64,000 bases of DNA from Photobacterium jeanii (GCF_001650345.1 NZ_LVHF01000028.1:360873-424872), one strand, 5' to 3'; positions 45,574-55,715 are shown, numbered from the stretch's first letter. Notes: generated from the sequence alone by a model not told the origin. Numbers and translations: made by a program.

Positions 45574-45855
45574 ATGAAAAAATTAATAGTAATGATTTTC
45601 TGTGGATTATTAAGTTTTAACCTTTGTGCTCAAGAGTACATAATCGCGGTTAAGGCATGTTTCTTGAAAAAGAATTATGTTGTATCGCCAATTAAAACAG
45701 ATTCGATAGGTAAAGCTAAAGTATTCCAAACTCGAGAAGAAGCTGAGCTGTATATTAAAAAACTCAGCCCTAGCTTAATGAAGAAAAAACCAAGGGTAAT
45801 TGAAATCGATAGTGAATTTACCGCTTGTTCACCTTTTCTAGTCACACTAAGTTAG
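45574..45855 (+). CDS. Small secreted protein of unknown function
   Basis: A 93-residue protein from the ATG at 45574 with a signal peptide MKKLIVMIFCGLLSFNLCA. The mature part is about 74 residues, basic, and has two cysteines (KACFLKK and FTACSPF) that could pair. The stretch KVFQTREEAELYIKKLSP resembles small SPOR- or LysM-neighbour folds only vaguely. It follows the porin gene by 12 bases, so they are probably co-transcribed; a periplasmic partner of the porin is possible. Confidence 0.6.
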   Translation: MKKLIVMIFCGLLSFNLCAQEYIIAVKACFLKKNYVVSPIKTDSIGKAKVFQTREEAELYIKKLSPSLMKKKPRVIEIDSEFTACSPFLVTLS

Positions 45856-45864
45856 TGTGACTAG
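45838..45864. terminator. Inverted repeat shared by two convergent gene ends
   Basis: CTAGTCACACTAA and TTAGTGTGACTAG are exact complements around one base. The repeat spans the stop codons of both convergent genes, which are 5 bases apart. It lacks a strong T run; bidirectional termination is the likely role. Confidence 0.6.
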
Positions 45865-47288
45865 ATTTCTATCACTTCCCCCGCAATGATCCCCGCTAAA
45901 ACCTTCAGTCCATCATCCCATTGCTTTGTTGGCTCATAATTGGCAAAGCTTAAACGAATACAATGGTTGAATTGACCTTGAGTGCCAAACATACAACCAG
46001 GCAGGATACTAATGTTGTGGTTAAGTGCTTGCTGATAAATCACAAAGGTATCTACCTGTTTTGGTAAGCTGAGCCAGCAAAGAAAACCACCTTGTGGTTG
46101 AGATAAGTGATAACGGCCTTCTAATTGGGGATATTGATTGAGTGCCTCAACGAGGTGTTGAAAGAAAAGCTTTTGGTTTTTGCGATAGGTGCGACATATG
46201 GTTTGTACGTGCTGACGATACTTGCCTGAAGTTAAAAACTCTCCGACCGCAGATTGCATTAAATTCAAGCTACCCATGTTATCGCACAGTAGGCGCTGTT
46301 CGATTTTATCTCGATATTTTCCAGCCAAAATCCAGCCAATACGTAATCTTGAATCGAGTGTTTTTGACAATGAGCTACAAAAAATCACTCTGTTGTTTTT
46401 ATCTAAGCTCTTTAGTGTTGGCACTTGTTCTTGATAGGCGAGGGCGCCAAAAACATCGTCTTCAATGATGGGGATATCGCCTGCCAGTTCTAACAAGGTT
46501 TCTCTTGCAGCAGTAGGCATAAGGTAGCCTGTAGGGTTATTAAAGCTGGGGTTAACGACGATGGCTTTTACAGGCCAAGTTTGTAGAGCTTGCTCTAATG
46601 CTTTTAAATCCATACCTGTTGATGGATTTGCCGGTACTTCTACCACTTTCAAATTAAGTGATTCGAGCAGCAATAAGGTACCAAAATAGCAAGGGGAATC
46701 GACTAACACGATATCACCAGGCACTGTTACAGCTTGAAGCGCTAAACTAATCGCTTGTTGGGCTCCATGAGTGATAAGTATGTCATTGGCTGATGTGTTG
46801 ATGCCAATAGAGCGGTTAATGTGGACGAGTTGTTTTATTAGCGTTTCGTTACCCGGTGGGATTTGATAGTGACTCGGAATGTGCGTTTGATAGCGGCTAT
46901 GACGGCCGATTTCTGCATACAAGGAACGAATAGCAGGAAAGTCTGTATTTGGGTGCGCTGAGCCAGCATGGAGAAAATTATTACACAGCGGCTGATTTAA
47001 AATAGTACGGCTTAAACCGATTAAATCGACTTGGCTTGGCGGTAAGGATTGCGTTTTTTGCGCTTGATGTTGGTTAGCAACACGAAAGCCAGAACGCGGG
47101 TGAGGGGAGATTTCGCCCACCGCTTCAAGTTGTTCGTAAGCGCGGATCACCGTATTTTTGCTGACGCCTAGTTGTTCACTCAGTTGGCGAATTGAGGGCA
47201 GTTTGTCGTTAAGTTGAAAACAACCACTGGTGATGTTTTGGCGGACATGGTCTACCACGTACTGATATTTGGTATTGGGCTTCGACAT
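45861..47288 (-). CDS. MocR/PdxR-type GntR regulator with aminotransferase domain
   Basis: A 475-residue fusion of a GntR winged helix (residues about 1-70: LPSIRQLSEQLGVSKNTVIRAYEQLE) and a fold-type I aminotransferase domain (about 110-465). The PLP lysine lies in CSSLSKTLDSRLRIGW, and NPSFNNPTG and the VDSPCYFG segment are also typical. MocR proteins use bound PLP plus an amino-compound as effector rather than as enzymes. The gene is divergent from an EamA exporter with a 93-base gap holding direct repeats, so it probably controls that exporter. Confidence 0.92.
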   Translation of the reverse strand: MSKPNTKYQYVVDHVRQNITSGCFQLNDKLPSIRQLSEQLGVSKNTVIRAYEQLEAVGEISPHPRSGFRVANQHQAQKTQSLPPSQVDLIGLSRTILNQPLCNNFLHAGSAHPNTDFPAIRSLYAEIGRHSRYQTHIPSHYQIPPGNETLIKQLVHINRSIGINTSANDILITHGAQQAISLALQAVTVPGDIVLVDSPCYFGTLLLLESLNLKVVEVPANPSTGMDLKALEQALQTWPVKAIVVNPSFNNPTGYLMPTAARETLLELAGDIPIIEDDVFGALAYQEQVPTLKSLDKNNRVIFCSSLSKTLDSRLRIGWILAGKYRDKIEQRLLCDNMGSLNLMQSAVGEFLTSGKYRQHVQTICRTYRKNQKLFFQHLVEALNQYPQLEGRYHLSQPQGGFLCWLSLPKQVDTFVIYQQALNHNISILPGCMFGTQGQFNHCIRLSFANYEPTKQWDDGLKVLAGIIAGEVIEI

Positions 47289-47291
47289 AAC

Positions 47292-47344
47292 TGTACCCTA
47301 AAAACAATTCAAAACTGTCCCTTTTGATAGTCTTTGTACCCTAA
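47292..47344. promoter_or_regulatory. Direct repeats in MocR-EamA control region
   Basis: TGTACCCTAA occurs at 47292-47301 and again at 47335-47344, with a partial copy TGTCCCTTTT at 47316. Spaced direct repeats are the usual MocR operator form. Confidence 0.6.
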
Positions 47345-47381
47345 TAACCTGAGCACATCCATAATAATTGTGTGAAAGCTT

Positions 47382-48281
47382 ATGTTAGCGCGTATCGCCC
47401 CTTATCTTTTTGTCGTTTTGTGGAGTTCCGGTTTTATCGGAGCTCGCTTTGGTTTGCCTTTTGCTGAGCCAGCCACGTTCTTGTTGCTGCGAATGCTAGC
47501 AAATTTGGTTGTATTTGCCGTGTTGCTCAAGTTACTCAAAGTCAGTTTACCTAAAGGCAAGATGTTGTGGCACTCGATGATGGTTGGTGTGTTGATCCAC
47601 GGCTTTTACCTCGGTGGCACTTATAAAGCTATTTCGTTAGGTATGCCTGCTGGATTATGTTCATTGTTGGTCGGGCTACAGCCTATCTTGACCGCAGTGC
47701 TGCTCGTGATGTTTAGCCGTGAATCACTACGTTTAACGCAATGGTTAGGATTAGCACTTGGTTTTGTGGGTATTGGCTTAGTCTTGCAAGGTAATATGAG
47801 TTGGCAGCAAGAAGGGGCGAGAGCTTGGGCTTATGCATTTACTGTCTTGGCTTTATTAGGTATTACGCTTGGCACTTTATACCAAAAACGCTTTTGCCAA
47901 GGTGTGGACTTGATTGGTGGTACATTCTGGCAATATACCGCAACAGCAGGGTTGTTAGCGGTTGTGGCAGTGTCAACTGAAACCATGGTGGTAGATTGGA
48001 ACAGTCAGTTCGTATTTACCTTGGCGTGGCTGGTGTTTGTGTTATCGCTGGTGGCGATATTGTTACTGCTCTATATGGTGAAGCACGGTGAATCAGCGAA
48101 GGTTGCTTCGGTCTTTTATTTGGTTCCACCTATGACGGCATTTCAAGCGTGGCTCGCATTTGGGGAGCAGTTTGATGCCTTCGGTGTGATTGGATTTGTG
48201 ATGGCAGCGATGGCGGTTTATTTGATGATGCGCCCAGCGCCTAAAGCAAAAGTTATCTGTAATACTGTTTCAGAGAATTAG
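47382..48281 (+). CDS. EamA-family (DMT) metabolite exporter
   Basis: A 299-residue inner-membrane protein with ten hydrophobic segments in two EamA repeats, beginning YLFVVLWSSGFIGARFGLPFAEPATFLLLRM, a typical opening of the RhaT/YdcZ-like DMT exporters. The second repeat starts around residue 150. Members export amino acids or other small metabolites. The divergent MocR regulator suggests an amine or amino-acid substrate sensed through PLP. A bidirectional terminator follows. Confidence 0.9.
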   Translation: MLARIAPYLFVVLWSSGFIGARFGLPFAEPATFLLLRMLANLVVFAVLLKLLKVSLPKGKMLWHSMMVGVLIHGFYLGGTYKAISLGMPAGLCSLLVGLQPILTAVLLVMFSRESLRLTQWLGLALGFVGIGLVLQGNMSWQQEGARAWAYAFTVLALLGITLGTLYQKRFCQGVDLIGGTFWQYTATAGLLAVVAVSTETMVVDWNSQFVFTLAWLVFVLSLVAILLLLYMVKHGESAKVASVFYLVPPMTAFQAWLAFGEQFDAFGVIGFVMAAMAVYLMMRPAPKAKVICNTVSEN

Positions 48282-48308
48282 TCTACTTAAAGCTATTCAA
48301 TCGATAGC

Positions 48309-48337
48309 AAAAGAGCCGCATCATGCGGCTCTTTGAG
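48309..48337. terminator. Bidirectional terminator between eamA and ecfT genes
   Basis: A 12-bp perfect stem AAAGAGCCGCAT / ATGCGGCTCTTT between convergent genes; on the minus strand it is followed by a T run. Confidence 0.82.
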
Positions 48338-48365
48338 TCTTCAGTTAGTAATATTTGAAAAGGAA

Positions 48366-49205
48366 TTAAAACGGATACCAGAACAAGTTTTCTGACTGGT
48401 AACGGTTGAAGAACCCTAATGCTAATACCGCTGCGATAGCCATGATCACGAAATAATCTTTGCTTTGCATCGGTTTCAAGCTGTACCAACTGCGCTTCTT
48501 GTTACGACCAAAGCCACGTAGGGTCATGGCATTAGAAATTACATCAGCACGATCTAGGCTTGAGAAAATAAGTGGGCCTAAAATTTTAGCGACGTTGCGA
48601 ATACGCGTAAACACAGGCACATTTTTCGAGATATCGACACCGCGCGCTTGTTGGGCGTGCATAATGTTAATGAAGTCTTTCGTTACTTCTGGCAGATAAC
48701 GCAGTGTCAGGCTAACAGCGTAAGCGATACGGTAAGGCACGCCGAGTTTATTTAAACTGGCTGAAAATTCCGTTGGGTGAGTGGTGAAAACAAACACCAA
48801 CGCAATCGGGAACATGCTGAAATACTTCAGGGTGACAGTCACCAAGTAAAACAGCGTTTCAGTGGTAATGCTGTAGTTGCCCGGTAACGCGAGCAGTACG
48901 GTTTGGCTACCCATGTATTCCATGCCTTGTTGCGGTGCAATAAGGAACATGAATAAGGCATTCATCATTAGTACAACCGAGGTGCCCACAAGTAGTGGTT
49001 TGTATACCGTAAATGGAACACGTGATTGCTTTAGTAGCCATAGTCCCACAGCGATTAAGCCAAGGATCACGCGCACATCAAAGGTGATCAACACCATAGT
49101 TACCCAACCCATAAAGAGCAGGAATTTCGTGATACCGTTTAGGCTGTGCAGCATTGAGCCAGTATTGACATAGCTAATGCCAAATTTGATTTTATTGGTT
49201 TTCAT
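48366..49205 (-). CDS. ECF transporter transmembrane component EcfT
   Basis: A 279-residue membrane protein with five to six helices. The coupling motifs are QARGVD (about residue 187) and LRGFG (about 232), the two Ala/Leu-Arg-Gly motifs by which EcfT binds its ATPases. Its start overlaps the stop of the fused ATPase gene by one base. The order on the minus strand is S, A-A', T, so this is one complete energy-coupling-factor vitamin transporter. Confidence 0.92.
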   Translation of the reverse strand: MKTNKIKFGISYVNTGSMLHSLNGITKFLLFMGWVTMVLITFDVRVILGLIAVGLWLLKQSRVPFTVYKPLLVGTSVVLMMNALFMFLIAPQQGMEYMGSQTVLLALPGNYSITTETLFYLVTVTLKYFSMFPIALVFVFTTHPTEFSASLNKLGVPYRIAYAVSLTLRYLPEVTKDFINIMHAQQARGVDISKNVPVFTRIRNVAKILGPLIFSSLDRADVISNAMTLRGFGRNKKRSWYSLKPMQSKDYFVIMAIAAVLALGFFNRYQSENLFWYPF

Positions 49206-50899
49206 TATTTTGCTTGCGCCTCGTGCTCGATAAAGCAGCGAATGAATTCATCCGTATTTTCAATACCTAATGTTTTGCCTAAGGTGTAAAGGCTAGTGAC
49301 ATTCAGGTTGGCTTTCTCAAGTAGCTGAGGCTGACTAAAGATTTGGTTTACAGCTTGATCGGCAAGACATTGGCTATCAGCGATCACAATGGCACGCTGG
49401 GTATATTCCAACACCAAGTGCATGTCGTGCGAGATGATCAAAATCGTGATGCCTAACGTTTCGTTTAGCTCACGGATAAAGCTCATCATTTGGGTGTAGT
49501 GGTGGTAATCCTGACCCGCTGTTGGTTCATCAAGGATGAGTAGCTCAGGCTCTAGCACCAAAATAGTGGCGATGGTTACGCGCTTCTTTTGACCATAGCT
49601 TAGCGCTTCGATTGGCCAATGGCGCATACGGTATAATCCACATAGCTTCAGGACTTTGTGAACACGTTGCTCAATTTCTGATTCACTCATGCCACGGTTA
49701 CGTAAACCAGAGGCAATTTCATCGAAAATCATGTGATGAGAAATCATATGATTTGGGTTTTGCAGCACGATACCGATTTTTTGTGCACGTTCAAAAATCG
49801 ACATGTTTGCTAGATCTTCGCCATTGAAGGTCATCGAACCCGTATCGGCTTCTAATACACCCATGATCAAACGGGTGAGGGTCGATTTACCAGATCCGTT
49901 TTTACCCAGTACTGAAACGAATTCGCCTTTGTTGATGGTAAAGCTGATATCGCTCAGGGTTTGACGCTCACCATCGTACGAATAGCCAACATTTTCAAGC
50001 GTAAGTAGAGCCTCACCGTTAGCAACAGGCTGTTTAGGAGTACTCTGTGCAAACCAGTGGCTAAGTTGTGGCGCAAATTTTTCCACATCTAGGGTAGAGA
50101 AGTAGGCTGGTTTATCTTGCTCTGTCACTTCACAACCAGCAGCTTTTAGCGCAGAGATGTAAAGTGGTTCACGAATGCCGTGTTGCTGAAGTAATGGGCT
50201 CGCAATCAGTGCATCAGGCGTTGTATCTGCAACGATTTCGCCTTTGTTCATCAGGATAATGCGATCGACGTGACGGTGAAGTACATCTTCAAGACGGTGC
50301 TCGATAATAACAACCGTTTTGCCTGTATCACGGTGCAACTGATCGATGATTTCAATCGCTTGTTTGCCCGTTTGTGGATCAAGACTGGCAAGCGGTTCGT
50401 CAAACAACAAGATGTCGACATCATCCACCATCACACCCGCGAGGGATACACGTTGTTTTTGACCACCGCTAAGATCGAATGGCGATAGCTCCAGCATGGT
50501 ATCAAGGTCCAGCATTTCGGCTGTTTGTTTAACAATGCTGTGCATTTCATGCTGTTCAACCATCTGGTTTTCAAGCGCAAACGCAATATCTTCACCAATG
50601 CTCAAGCCAACAAATTGCCCATCAGTATCTTGCAACACAGTGCCAACCATATTGGTGCATTCGTGGAGATCTAACTTAGCGGTGTCATTGCCATTGATGG
50701 TCAGGCTACCTGTGGTATCACCTTTGATAGCATGTGGGATCAGACCATTCAAACAGTGACCCAATGTCGATTTACCACTGCCACTAGGGCCAATGATCAC
50801 GACTTTCTCGCCCTGATTGATGGTCAGATTAATGTTCTTTAGTGTTGGCTGCTCTAAGGCCCAGTATTTAAATGAGAAATCAGAAAACTGAATGGTCAT
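49205..50899 (-). CDS. Fused double ATPase of ECF transporter (YkoD-like)
   Basis: A 564-residue protein with two complete ABC ATPase domains in tandem. Domain 1 has Walker A GPSGSGKST (about residue 38), signature LSGGQKQR and Walker B ILLFDEP. Domain 2 has GKNGSGKST (about residue 335), a degenerate signature LSYGQKKR and LLILDEPTAGQD. The two halves correspond to EcfA and EcfA' joined in one chain, as in YkoD-type systems. It lies one base from the S-component gene. Confidence 0.94.
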   Translation of the reverse strand: MTIQFSDFSFKYWALEQPTLKNINLTINQGEKVVIIGPSGSGKSTLGHCLNGLIPHAIKGDTTGSLTINGNDTAKLDLHECTNMVGTVLQDTDGQFVGLSIGEDIAFALENQMVEQHEMHSIVKQTAEMLDLDTMLELSPFDLSGGQKQRVSLAGVMVDDVDILLFDEPLASLDPQTGKQAIEIIDQLHRDTGKTVVIIEHRLEDVLHRHVDRIILMNKGEIVADTTPDALIASPLLQQHGIREPLYISALKAAGCEVTEQDKPAYFSTLDVEKFAPQLSHWFAQSTPKQPVANGEALLTLENVGYSYDGERQTLSDISFTINKGEFVSVLGKNGSGKSTLTRLIMGVLEADTGSMTFNGEDLANMSIFERAQKIGIVLQNPNHMISHHMIFDEIASGLRNRGMSESEIEQRVHKVLKLCGLYRMRHWPIEALSYGQKKRVTIATILVLEPELLILDEPTAGQDYHHYTQMMSFIRELNETLGITILIISHDMHLVLEYTQRAIVIADSQCLADQAVNQIFSQPQLLEKANLNVTSLYTLGKTLGIENTDEFIRCFIEHEAQAK

Positions 50900-50900
50900 C

Positions 50901-51452
50901 TTAGTCAGCCTCTTTCAGGTTGTAGCTTTGCTGTTTGCGCTTGGCAACAGCGGTCAGAATAAAGTGGCCAACAATAGCAATAAGCAAAGTATTACCAGCG
51001 GCAATAATGGTTAGCTGCGCCATCACCTTAGTAAAAGGTTCAGCGTATAAAACAGAGTCAAGGTAAGCGGAGCAACCATAGCCAAGAACGTTGCCAAGGA
51101 AGGCGAGCAGGACAAAGAGTGAGAAATCCCATACGGTGAATTTCCCTTTTTCTAAACGCTCATTGGTAATTTTTGGATACAAGCCAATTAACAGGCCTAC
51201 GATGCCCGAACCTAGTACCCATGTTAACCAGACACCCCAACCAGCAAAAAGGTCAGTCACCCAGTGGCCGATAAAACCTACTAAGAAGCCAACCAAAGGA
51301 CCAAACAATACGCCGAACAGTGCCAGCACAGCCATAGCAGGTTTAAGCGTGGTATTTGCGAAAACTGGGATACCAAACATAGGTAGGCCGCCAATGCCGT
51401 ATAGGGCAGCGCCAATTGCAATGAGCACCACAGTCTTAGCAGAAAGTGTCAT
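50901..51452 (-). CDS. ECF transporter substrate-binding S component
   Basis: A 183-residue membrane protein with about six helices. The N-terminus ([39 protein letters not shown]) and [19 protein letters not shown] are typical of ECF S components of the riboflavin/HMP-like superfamily; the small-residue AxxxA-type motif in helix 1 is the docking site for EcfT. The substrate cannot be told from sequence by eye; related vibrio systems are annotated as thiamine-precursor or riboflavin transporters. A structured leader of about 140 bases precedes the gene and may sense the substrate. Confidence 0.88.
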   Translation of the reverse strand: MTLSAKTVVLIAIGAALYGIGGLPMFGIPVFANTTLKPAMAVLALFGVLFGPLVGFLVGFIGHWVTDLFAGWGVWLTWVLGSGIVGLLIGLYPKITNERLEKGKFTVWDFSLFVLLAFLGNVLGYGCSAYLDSVLYAEPFTKVMAQLTIIAAGNTLLIAIVGHFILTAVAKRKQQSYNLKEAD

Positions 51453-51465
51453 GATAGAACCTTAA

Positions 51466-51600
51466 ATTATCTTCTTTTACTTTTCTTTCCGCTGTCATGG
51501 CTGCTCCACCAAGCTATTTGCTTTCTTGATGGCAGGCATGGTGACGGGATCCTCCCGTTTTTTGCCTTGCGTCAATTGTCCCTAATTTGCCAAGAGCGGT
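51466..51600 (-). promoter_or_regulatory. Structured 5' leader of ECF operon, possible riboswitch
   Basis: On the minus strand a hairpin ACGGGA-GGA-TCCCGT (51544-51558) and an 8-bp stem CCATCAAG / CTTGGTGG (51506-51532) precede the S gene. A purine-rich single-stranded segment with GACGCAAGGC lies upstream. It does not match the TPP, FMN, cobalamin or preQ1 consensus as I know them. A vitamin-sensing riboswitch or an attenuator are possible. Confidence 0.45.
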
Positions 51601-52285
51601 AATAAAATCAACGTGCCAGAGACCGTTGAGGGCGGCAATCATACATGAACAAATGCATGAAAGGAACGCTCTACTTCTAGACGTCTAGATATTAAACAGC
51701 GTGTAAATGTTAACCCTGTACAGTTATACTTACATCAAATGCAAACAGTTGATTATTGCTTTAGAGGAATGAGATATGCCAGAGGTGAAAAGTTAGCGAA
51801 ATGCGCTAAGCTAGTAAGGATTGTTAGGCAAGCATCGAAATGATTTTAATTATTTTATTATGGTTAATTATCTGTATGAAAATTAAGTAATTCTCAGTGG
51901 TAAGTTACTCTGGTATTTAAAGCCTTATTTCACGTTTAATTTGATGCAAATCTAAAGGTTACACGCTTGTTTTCAGGCTTGTTAAAGTTCACAGCTTTAG
52001 TTGAAAATTAAGTGTATGTTTTGTAACCGGTTAAATTGGTTGTCTTTTCTGCTTTATTTTTACAAAGAGTTGGTAAATACTGCTGTTTGATGTTATTTAA
52101 TTTGGAGCCTGTAAAAAATCTTCTTCAGGCTCTATTTGTCAAGCCTCAACTTGATATGAAATTTTGCGCTAAGGCACAGAATCCGAATGTGCTCGGATAT
52201 CAAGTTAAGGTAAAATTAGGTACTATATAAAGCTATCCCGCCAAGTGTGGCTGGGTGCAGAGCCAAATCATATTGGAGATACAGC
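51601..52285. other. 685-base gap between ECF operon and uvrY
   Basis: The left part presumably holds the ECF promoter, including a palindromic TCTAGACGTCTAGA at 51677-51690. The rest is AT-rich DNA leading to uvrY. A 64-codon frame at 52036-52230 has no recognisable features and is not called. Confidence 0.4.
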
Positions 52286-52930
52286 TTGATTAATGTATTC
52301 CTTGTAGATGATCACGAACTGGTTCGCACAGGGATCCGACGTCTTCTAGAAGATGTCCGTGGTATTAAAGTGGTAGGGGAAGCCGACAGTGGTGAAGAAG
52401 CCGTAAAATGGTGTCGCAACGAACATGCCGATATCATTCTTATGGACATGAATATGCCTGGTATCGGCGGTCTTGAAGCTACCCGTAAGATTCTTCGCTT
52501 CAACCCTGATGTAAAGATTATCGTTTTAACAATTCATACTGAAAACCCGTTTCCTACTAAGGTTATGCAAGCGGGCGCGTCAGGTTATCTTACTAAGGGT
52601 GCAGGCCCTGATGAGATGATCAACGCCATTCGTATGGTTAATAGTGGTCAGCGTTATATTTCGCCTGAGATCGCGCAACAGATGGCGTTAAGCCAGTTTG
52701 CTTCTGATGCAGAGAACCCTTTTAAGGACCTATCTGAGCGTGAGTTGCAAATTATGATGATGATCACTAAGGGTCAGAAAGTTACCGACATTTCAGAACA
52801 GCTTAACCTAAGCCCGAAAACGGTAAACAGTTACCGTTACCGCTTGTTTAATAAGTTGGATATCAGCGGCGATGTTGAGTTAACTCACCTTGCAATTCGT
52901 CACGGGATGCTAGACACAGAGACCTTGTAG
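52286..52930 (+). CDS. uvrY: UvrY/VarA/GacA response regulator
   Basis: A 214-residue NarL-type regulator, the output half of the BarA-UvrY (VarS-VarA) system that drives CsrA-sequestering small RNAs. The TTG start is fixed by GGAG 7 bases upstream and by the conserved beginning [13 protein letters not shown]. The receiver has D54 as phospho-acceptor (LMDMNMPG) and a C-terminal LuxR-type HTH (about 145-210: [36 protein letters not shown]). It overlaps uvrC by one base, the conserved order in Gammaproteobacteria. Confidence 0.96.
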   Translation: MINVFLVDDHELVRTGIRRLLEDVRGIKVVGEADSGEEAVKWCRNEHADIILMDMNMPGIGGLEATRKILRFNPDVKIIVLTIHTENPFPTKVMQAGASGYLTKGAGPDEMINAIRMVNSGQRYISPEIAQQMALSQFASDAENPFKDLSERELQIMMMITKGQKVTDISEQLNLSPKTVNSYRYRLFNKLDISGDVELTHLAIRHGMLDTETL

Positions 52931-54780
52931 TGTCAGAACATCATGACGAAACAGCTTTTGATGCTAAAAGCTTTCTAAAAACAGTCACTCACCAACCTGG
53001 CGTTTACAGAATGTATGATGCCAGTGGTGAGGTGATTTACGTTGGTAAAGCGAAAGATCTTAAAAAGCGTTTATCGAGCTACTTTCGCACCAATGTCGCG
53101 GGTGAGAAAACCCGTGCGTTAGTCAAAAATATCCGCAAAGTGGATGTAACGGTTACTCACACCGAAACCGAAGCGCTCATCCTTGAGCACAACTACATCA
53201 AATTGTATTTGCCTAAATACAATGTGTTGTTGCGTGATGACAAATCGTACCCTTACATTTTCCTCAGTAATCATCAGCATCCAAGGCTGAGTATTCATCG
53301 TGGCGCGAAGAAGCGTAAAGGTGAGTATTTTGGTCCGTACCCTAACTCAGGGGCAGTACGCGAAAGCCTTCACTTGATGCAGAAAATCTTTCCTGTGCGT
53401 CAGTGTGAAGATTCGGTTTATGCCAATCGAAGCCGTCCTTGTTTGATGTACCAGATTGGTCGCTGCTTAGGGCCTTGTGTTAAAGGCTTGGTCAGTGATG
53501 AGGACTATCAAGATCAGCTAGATTATGTGCGTTTGTTCCTGCAAGGCAAAGATCGCCAAGTGATTGCTTCTTTGGTGGATAAAATGGAACAAGCCAGTAT
53601 GGCGTTGGAGTTTGAAAAGGCCGCGACTTATCGCGATCAAATTCAGGCGCTACGCCGCGTACAAGAGCAGCAATTTGTCAGCCATGACAACGAAGATGAT
53701 ATCGACGTTATCGGCATTGCTTACGAACGTGGTATGGCATGTATTCATGCTTTATACATTCGCCAAGGTAAGATTCTAGGGAGCCGTAGTTACTTCCCGA
53801 AAATGCCTGCCGATGCTGACTTACCTGAAGTGCTATCGAGTTTTTTAACCCAGTTTTACTTGAATCAAGCCGAAGGGCGGGTTATTCCGTCTGTGATTGT
53901 ACTTGCTGAAGCCTTGGGTGATGAACAAAACGTAATTAGTGATGCGCTCAGTGAAGTGGCAGGTCGTAAAATTGAGCTGAAAACCAACCCTCGCGGCAGT
54001 CGTGGTAAGTATCTGAAACTTGCACAAACCAACGCGAATACAGCGTTGATCAGTAAACTCAATCATAAAATGACAATCCAACAACGCTTTACAGCTTTGG
54101 CTGAGGCGTTGAACCTAAATACTCTGAATAGGATGGAGTGTTTTGATATCAGTCATACCATGGGAGAGAAAACGGTCGCCTCCTGTGTGGTGTTTAACAA
54201 AGATGGTCCGTTAAAACCTGAGTATCGCCGATTCAATATTTCGGGCATTACTGGCGGTGATGACTACGCAGCGATGGCGCAGGCGTTAGAGCGTCGCTAC
54301 GGTAAACAAATGGATCCTGATAAGATCCCAGACATAATTTTTATCGATGGGGGTAGAGGTCAGCTGTCAAGAGCGTATGATGTAGTGAATACATTCATGC
54401 AAGACTGGCCGAAGCGTTCATTATTAGTGGGTGTGGCTAAGGGCACAACACGTAAACCCGGGCTGGAAACCCTACTTCTAGTAACAGGGGAAGAATTTTC
54501 AATGCCGAGTGATTCTCCGGCGTTGCATTTGATTCAGCATATTCGTGATGAAAGCCATAACCACGCTATCAGTGGGCACAGGGCACAACGTGCCAAAGTG
54601 CGTAAGCGTAGTGCGCTTGAAGATGTTGAAGGGATTGGCCCTAAACGTCGTCAAGCATTACTCAAATACATGGGTGGATTGCAAGAACTGAAACGAGCCA
54701 GTAAAGATGACATTGCTAAAGTCCCAGGGATCAGTAAATCTTTGGCAGAAAAGATATTTGACGCATTGCAACCACACTAG
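52930..54780 (+). CDS. uvrC: UvrABC excinuclease subunit C
   Basis: A 616-residue DNA-repair nuclease that makes both incisions in nucleotide-excision repair. The GTG start overlaps the uvrY stop (TAGTG). An N-terminal GIY-YIG domain (PGVYRMYD and [13 protein letters not shown], residues about 18-100) makes the 3' cut. A UVR motif (about 205-240) contacts UvrB. The RNase H-like domain (about 390-540, with ECFDISHT and FIDGGRGQL) makes the 5' cut. Two helix-hairpin-helix motifs end the protein ([14 protein letters not shown]). Length and motifs are normal. Confidence 0.97.
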   Translation: MSEHHDETAFDAKSFLKTVTHQPGVYRMYDASGEVIYVGKAKDLKKRLSSYFRTNVAGEKTRALVKNIRKVDVTVTHTETEALILEHNYIKLYLPKYNVLLRDDKSYPYIFLSNHQHPRLSIHRGAKKRKGEYFGPYPNSGAVRESLHLMQKIFPVRQCEDSVYANRSRPCLMYQIGRCLGPCVKGLVSDEDYQDQLDYVRLFLQGKDRQVIASLVDKMEQASMALEFEKAATYRDQIQALRRVQEQQFVSHDNEDDIDVIGIAYERGMACIHALYIRQGKILGSRSYFPKMPADADLPEVLSSFLTQFYLNQAEGRVIPSVIVLAEALGDEQNVISDALSEVAGRKIELKTNPRGSRGKYLKLAQTNANTALISKLNHKMTIQQRFTALAEALNLNTLNRMECFDISHTMGEKTVASCVVFNKDGPLKPEYRRFNISGITGGDDYAAMAQALERRYGKQMDPDKIPDIIFIDGGRGQLSRAYDVVNTFMQDWPKRSLLVGVAKGTTRKPGLETLLLVTGEEFSMPSDSPALHLIQHIRDESHNHAISGHRAQRAKVRKRSALEDVEGIGPKRRQALLKYMGGLQELKRASKDDIAKVPGISKSLAEKIFDALQPH

Positions 54781-54822
54781 CTTTGCGGCACTCTATTACA
54801 ATCACATATAAGAATAATTGTT

Positions 54823-55380
54823 ATGCGTTTAACTATTCCCAACATTTTGAGCTTCATTCGTTTGCTCCTTATCCCCGTTTTCGTGATTGCATTCTACCTT
54901 CCATACGAATGGTCGCCTTTCGCAACAGCCTTTGTTTTCTGGGTTGCTGGTGTGACTGATTGGTTCGATGGTTATCTCGCACGTAAATTGAATCAAACAA
55001 CACGCTTCGGTGCTTTTATTGATCCTGTGGCTGATAAATTAATGGTCGCTACCGCACTCGTTTTAGTGGTGGAAGACTATCACAGTATTTGGATTACCAT
55101 TCCTGCGGTAACCATGATTGGGCGTGAAATCATCATCTCAGCACTTCGTGAATGGATGGCTGAATTGGGTAAACGTTCTAACGTAGCGGTATCTTGGGTT
55201 GGTAAGGTTAAAACCGCGACTCAGATGTTCGCTTTGTTCATTCTACTGTGGCACCCAACTGAATGGTCGGTGTGGTTAGGTTACGCATCACTTTACGTAG
55301 CAATGATTCTGACATATTGGTCAATGTACCAATACTTAAAAGCTGCAAAAGATGACTTATTCCACGCAGACCATATGTAA
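54823..55380 (+). CDS. pgsA: Phosphatidylglycerophosphate synthase
   Basis: A 185-residue inner-membrane CDP-alcohol phosphotransferase that joins CDP-diacylglycerol and glycerol-3-phosphate, the committed step to phosphatidylglycerol. The active-site motif D-G-x2-A-R-x8-G-x3-D-x3-D is complete ([24 protein letters not shown], about residues 48-70). Four to six helices are visible. It follows uvrC by 42 bases, the standard enterobacterial/vibrio order, and is closed by a strong terminator. Confidence 0.97.
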   Translation: MRLTIPNILSFIRLLLIPVFVIAFYLPYEWSPFATAFVFWVAGVTDWFDGYLARKLNQTTRFGAFIDPVADKLMVATALVLVVEDYHSIWITIPAVTMIGREIIISALREWMAELGKRSNVAVSWVGKVKTATQMFALFILLWHPTEWSVWLGYASLYVAMILTYWSMYQYLKAAKDDLFHADHM

Positions 55381-55395
55381 GAGTGAATTTTAGTA

Positions 55396-55420
55396 AAAGG
55401 CGACTTCGGTCGCCTTTTTT
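55396..55420 (+). terminator. Terminator of the uvrY-uvrC-pgsA operon
   Basis: Stem AAGGCGAC / GTCGCCTT around a TTCG loop with six Ts. Confidence 0.92.
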
Positions 55421-55715
55421 GTGCCTTGCGATTATGTTTTTGTGACATTGGCGGCCTTTTTACTAAGCAAAAAGCCAACGTTTGCTACTAATTAGGTTTG
55501 AAATGAAATATCGGCTGGAAACCCGGGTATGACTATGTTATTTTCCTGCCTATCTCAGTAGGCCATGTTTACTGGGGCACATGCGTTATGACAAATCTAG
55601 CTGGTAGGGTCATAACGTGCCGTAGGTACTGATGTGATTGATGAGTCCATCAGTAGAAGGGCATTGATAGCGCTAGCCTGGAAATAAAACAGGCGCATAT
55701 TAAAGGAACCCAACA
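55421..55715 (+). promoter_or_regulatory. Structured leader region of the norspermidine operon
   Basis: The region between pgsA and the aminotransferase/decarboxylase fusion is unusually rich in hairpins: GTTATGAC / GTCATAAC (55585-55616, extended by GCAC/GTGC), ACTGATG / CATCAGT (55628-55654) and GCCTG / CAGGC (55676-55694). It ends just before a small reading frame with its own ribosome site. It has the shape of an attenuation or ligand-sensing leader. No known family is recognised. Confidence 0.5.

Noticed and set aside
51466..51600. c-di-GMP-I (GEMM) riboswitch, because of GGCAAA and GACGCAAGGC
   Set aside because: The second helix, the tetraloop and the receptor do not match the class; only short words coincide.
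52036..52230. 64-codon frame ahead of uvrY
   Set aside because: It lacks a ribosome site and domain; the region more likely holds the uvrY promoter.
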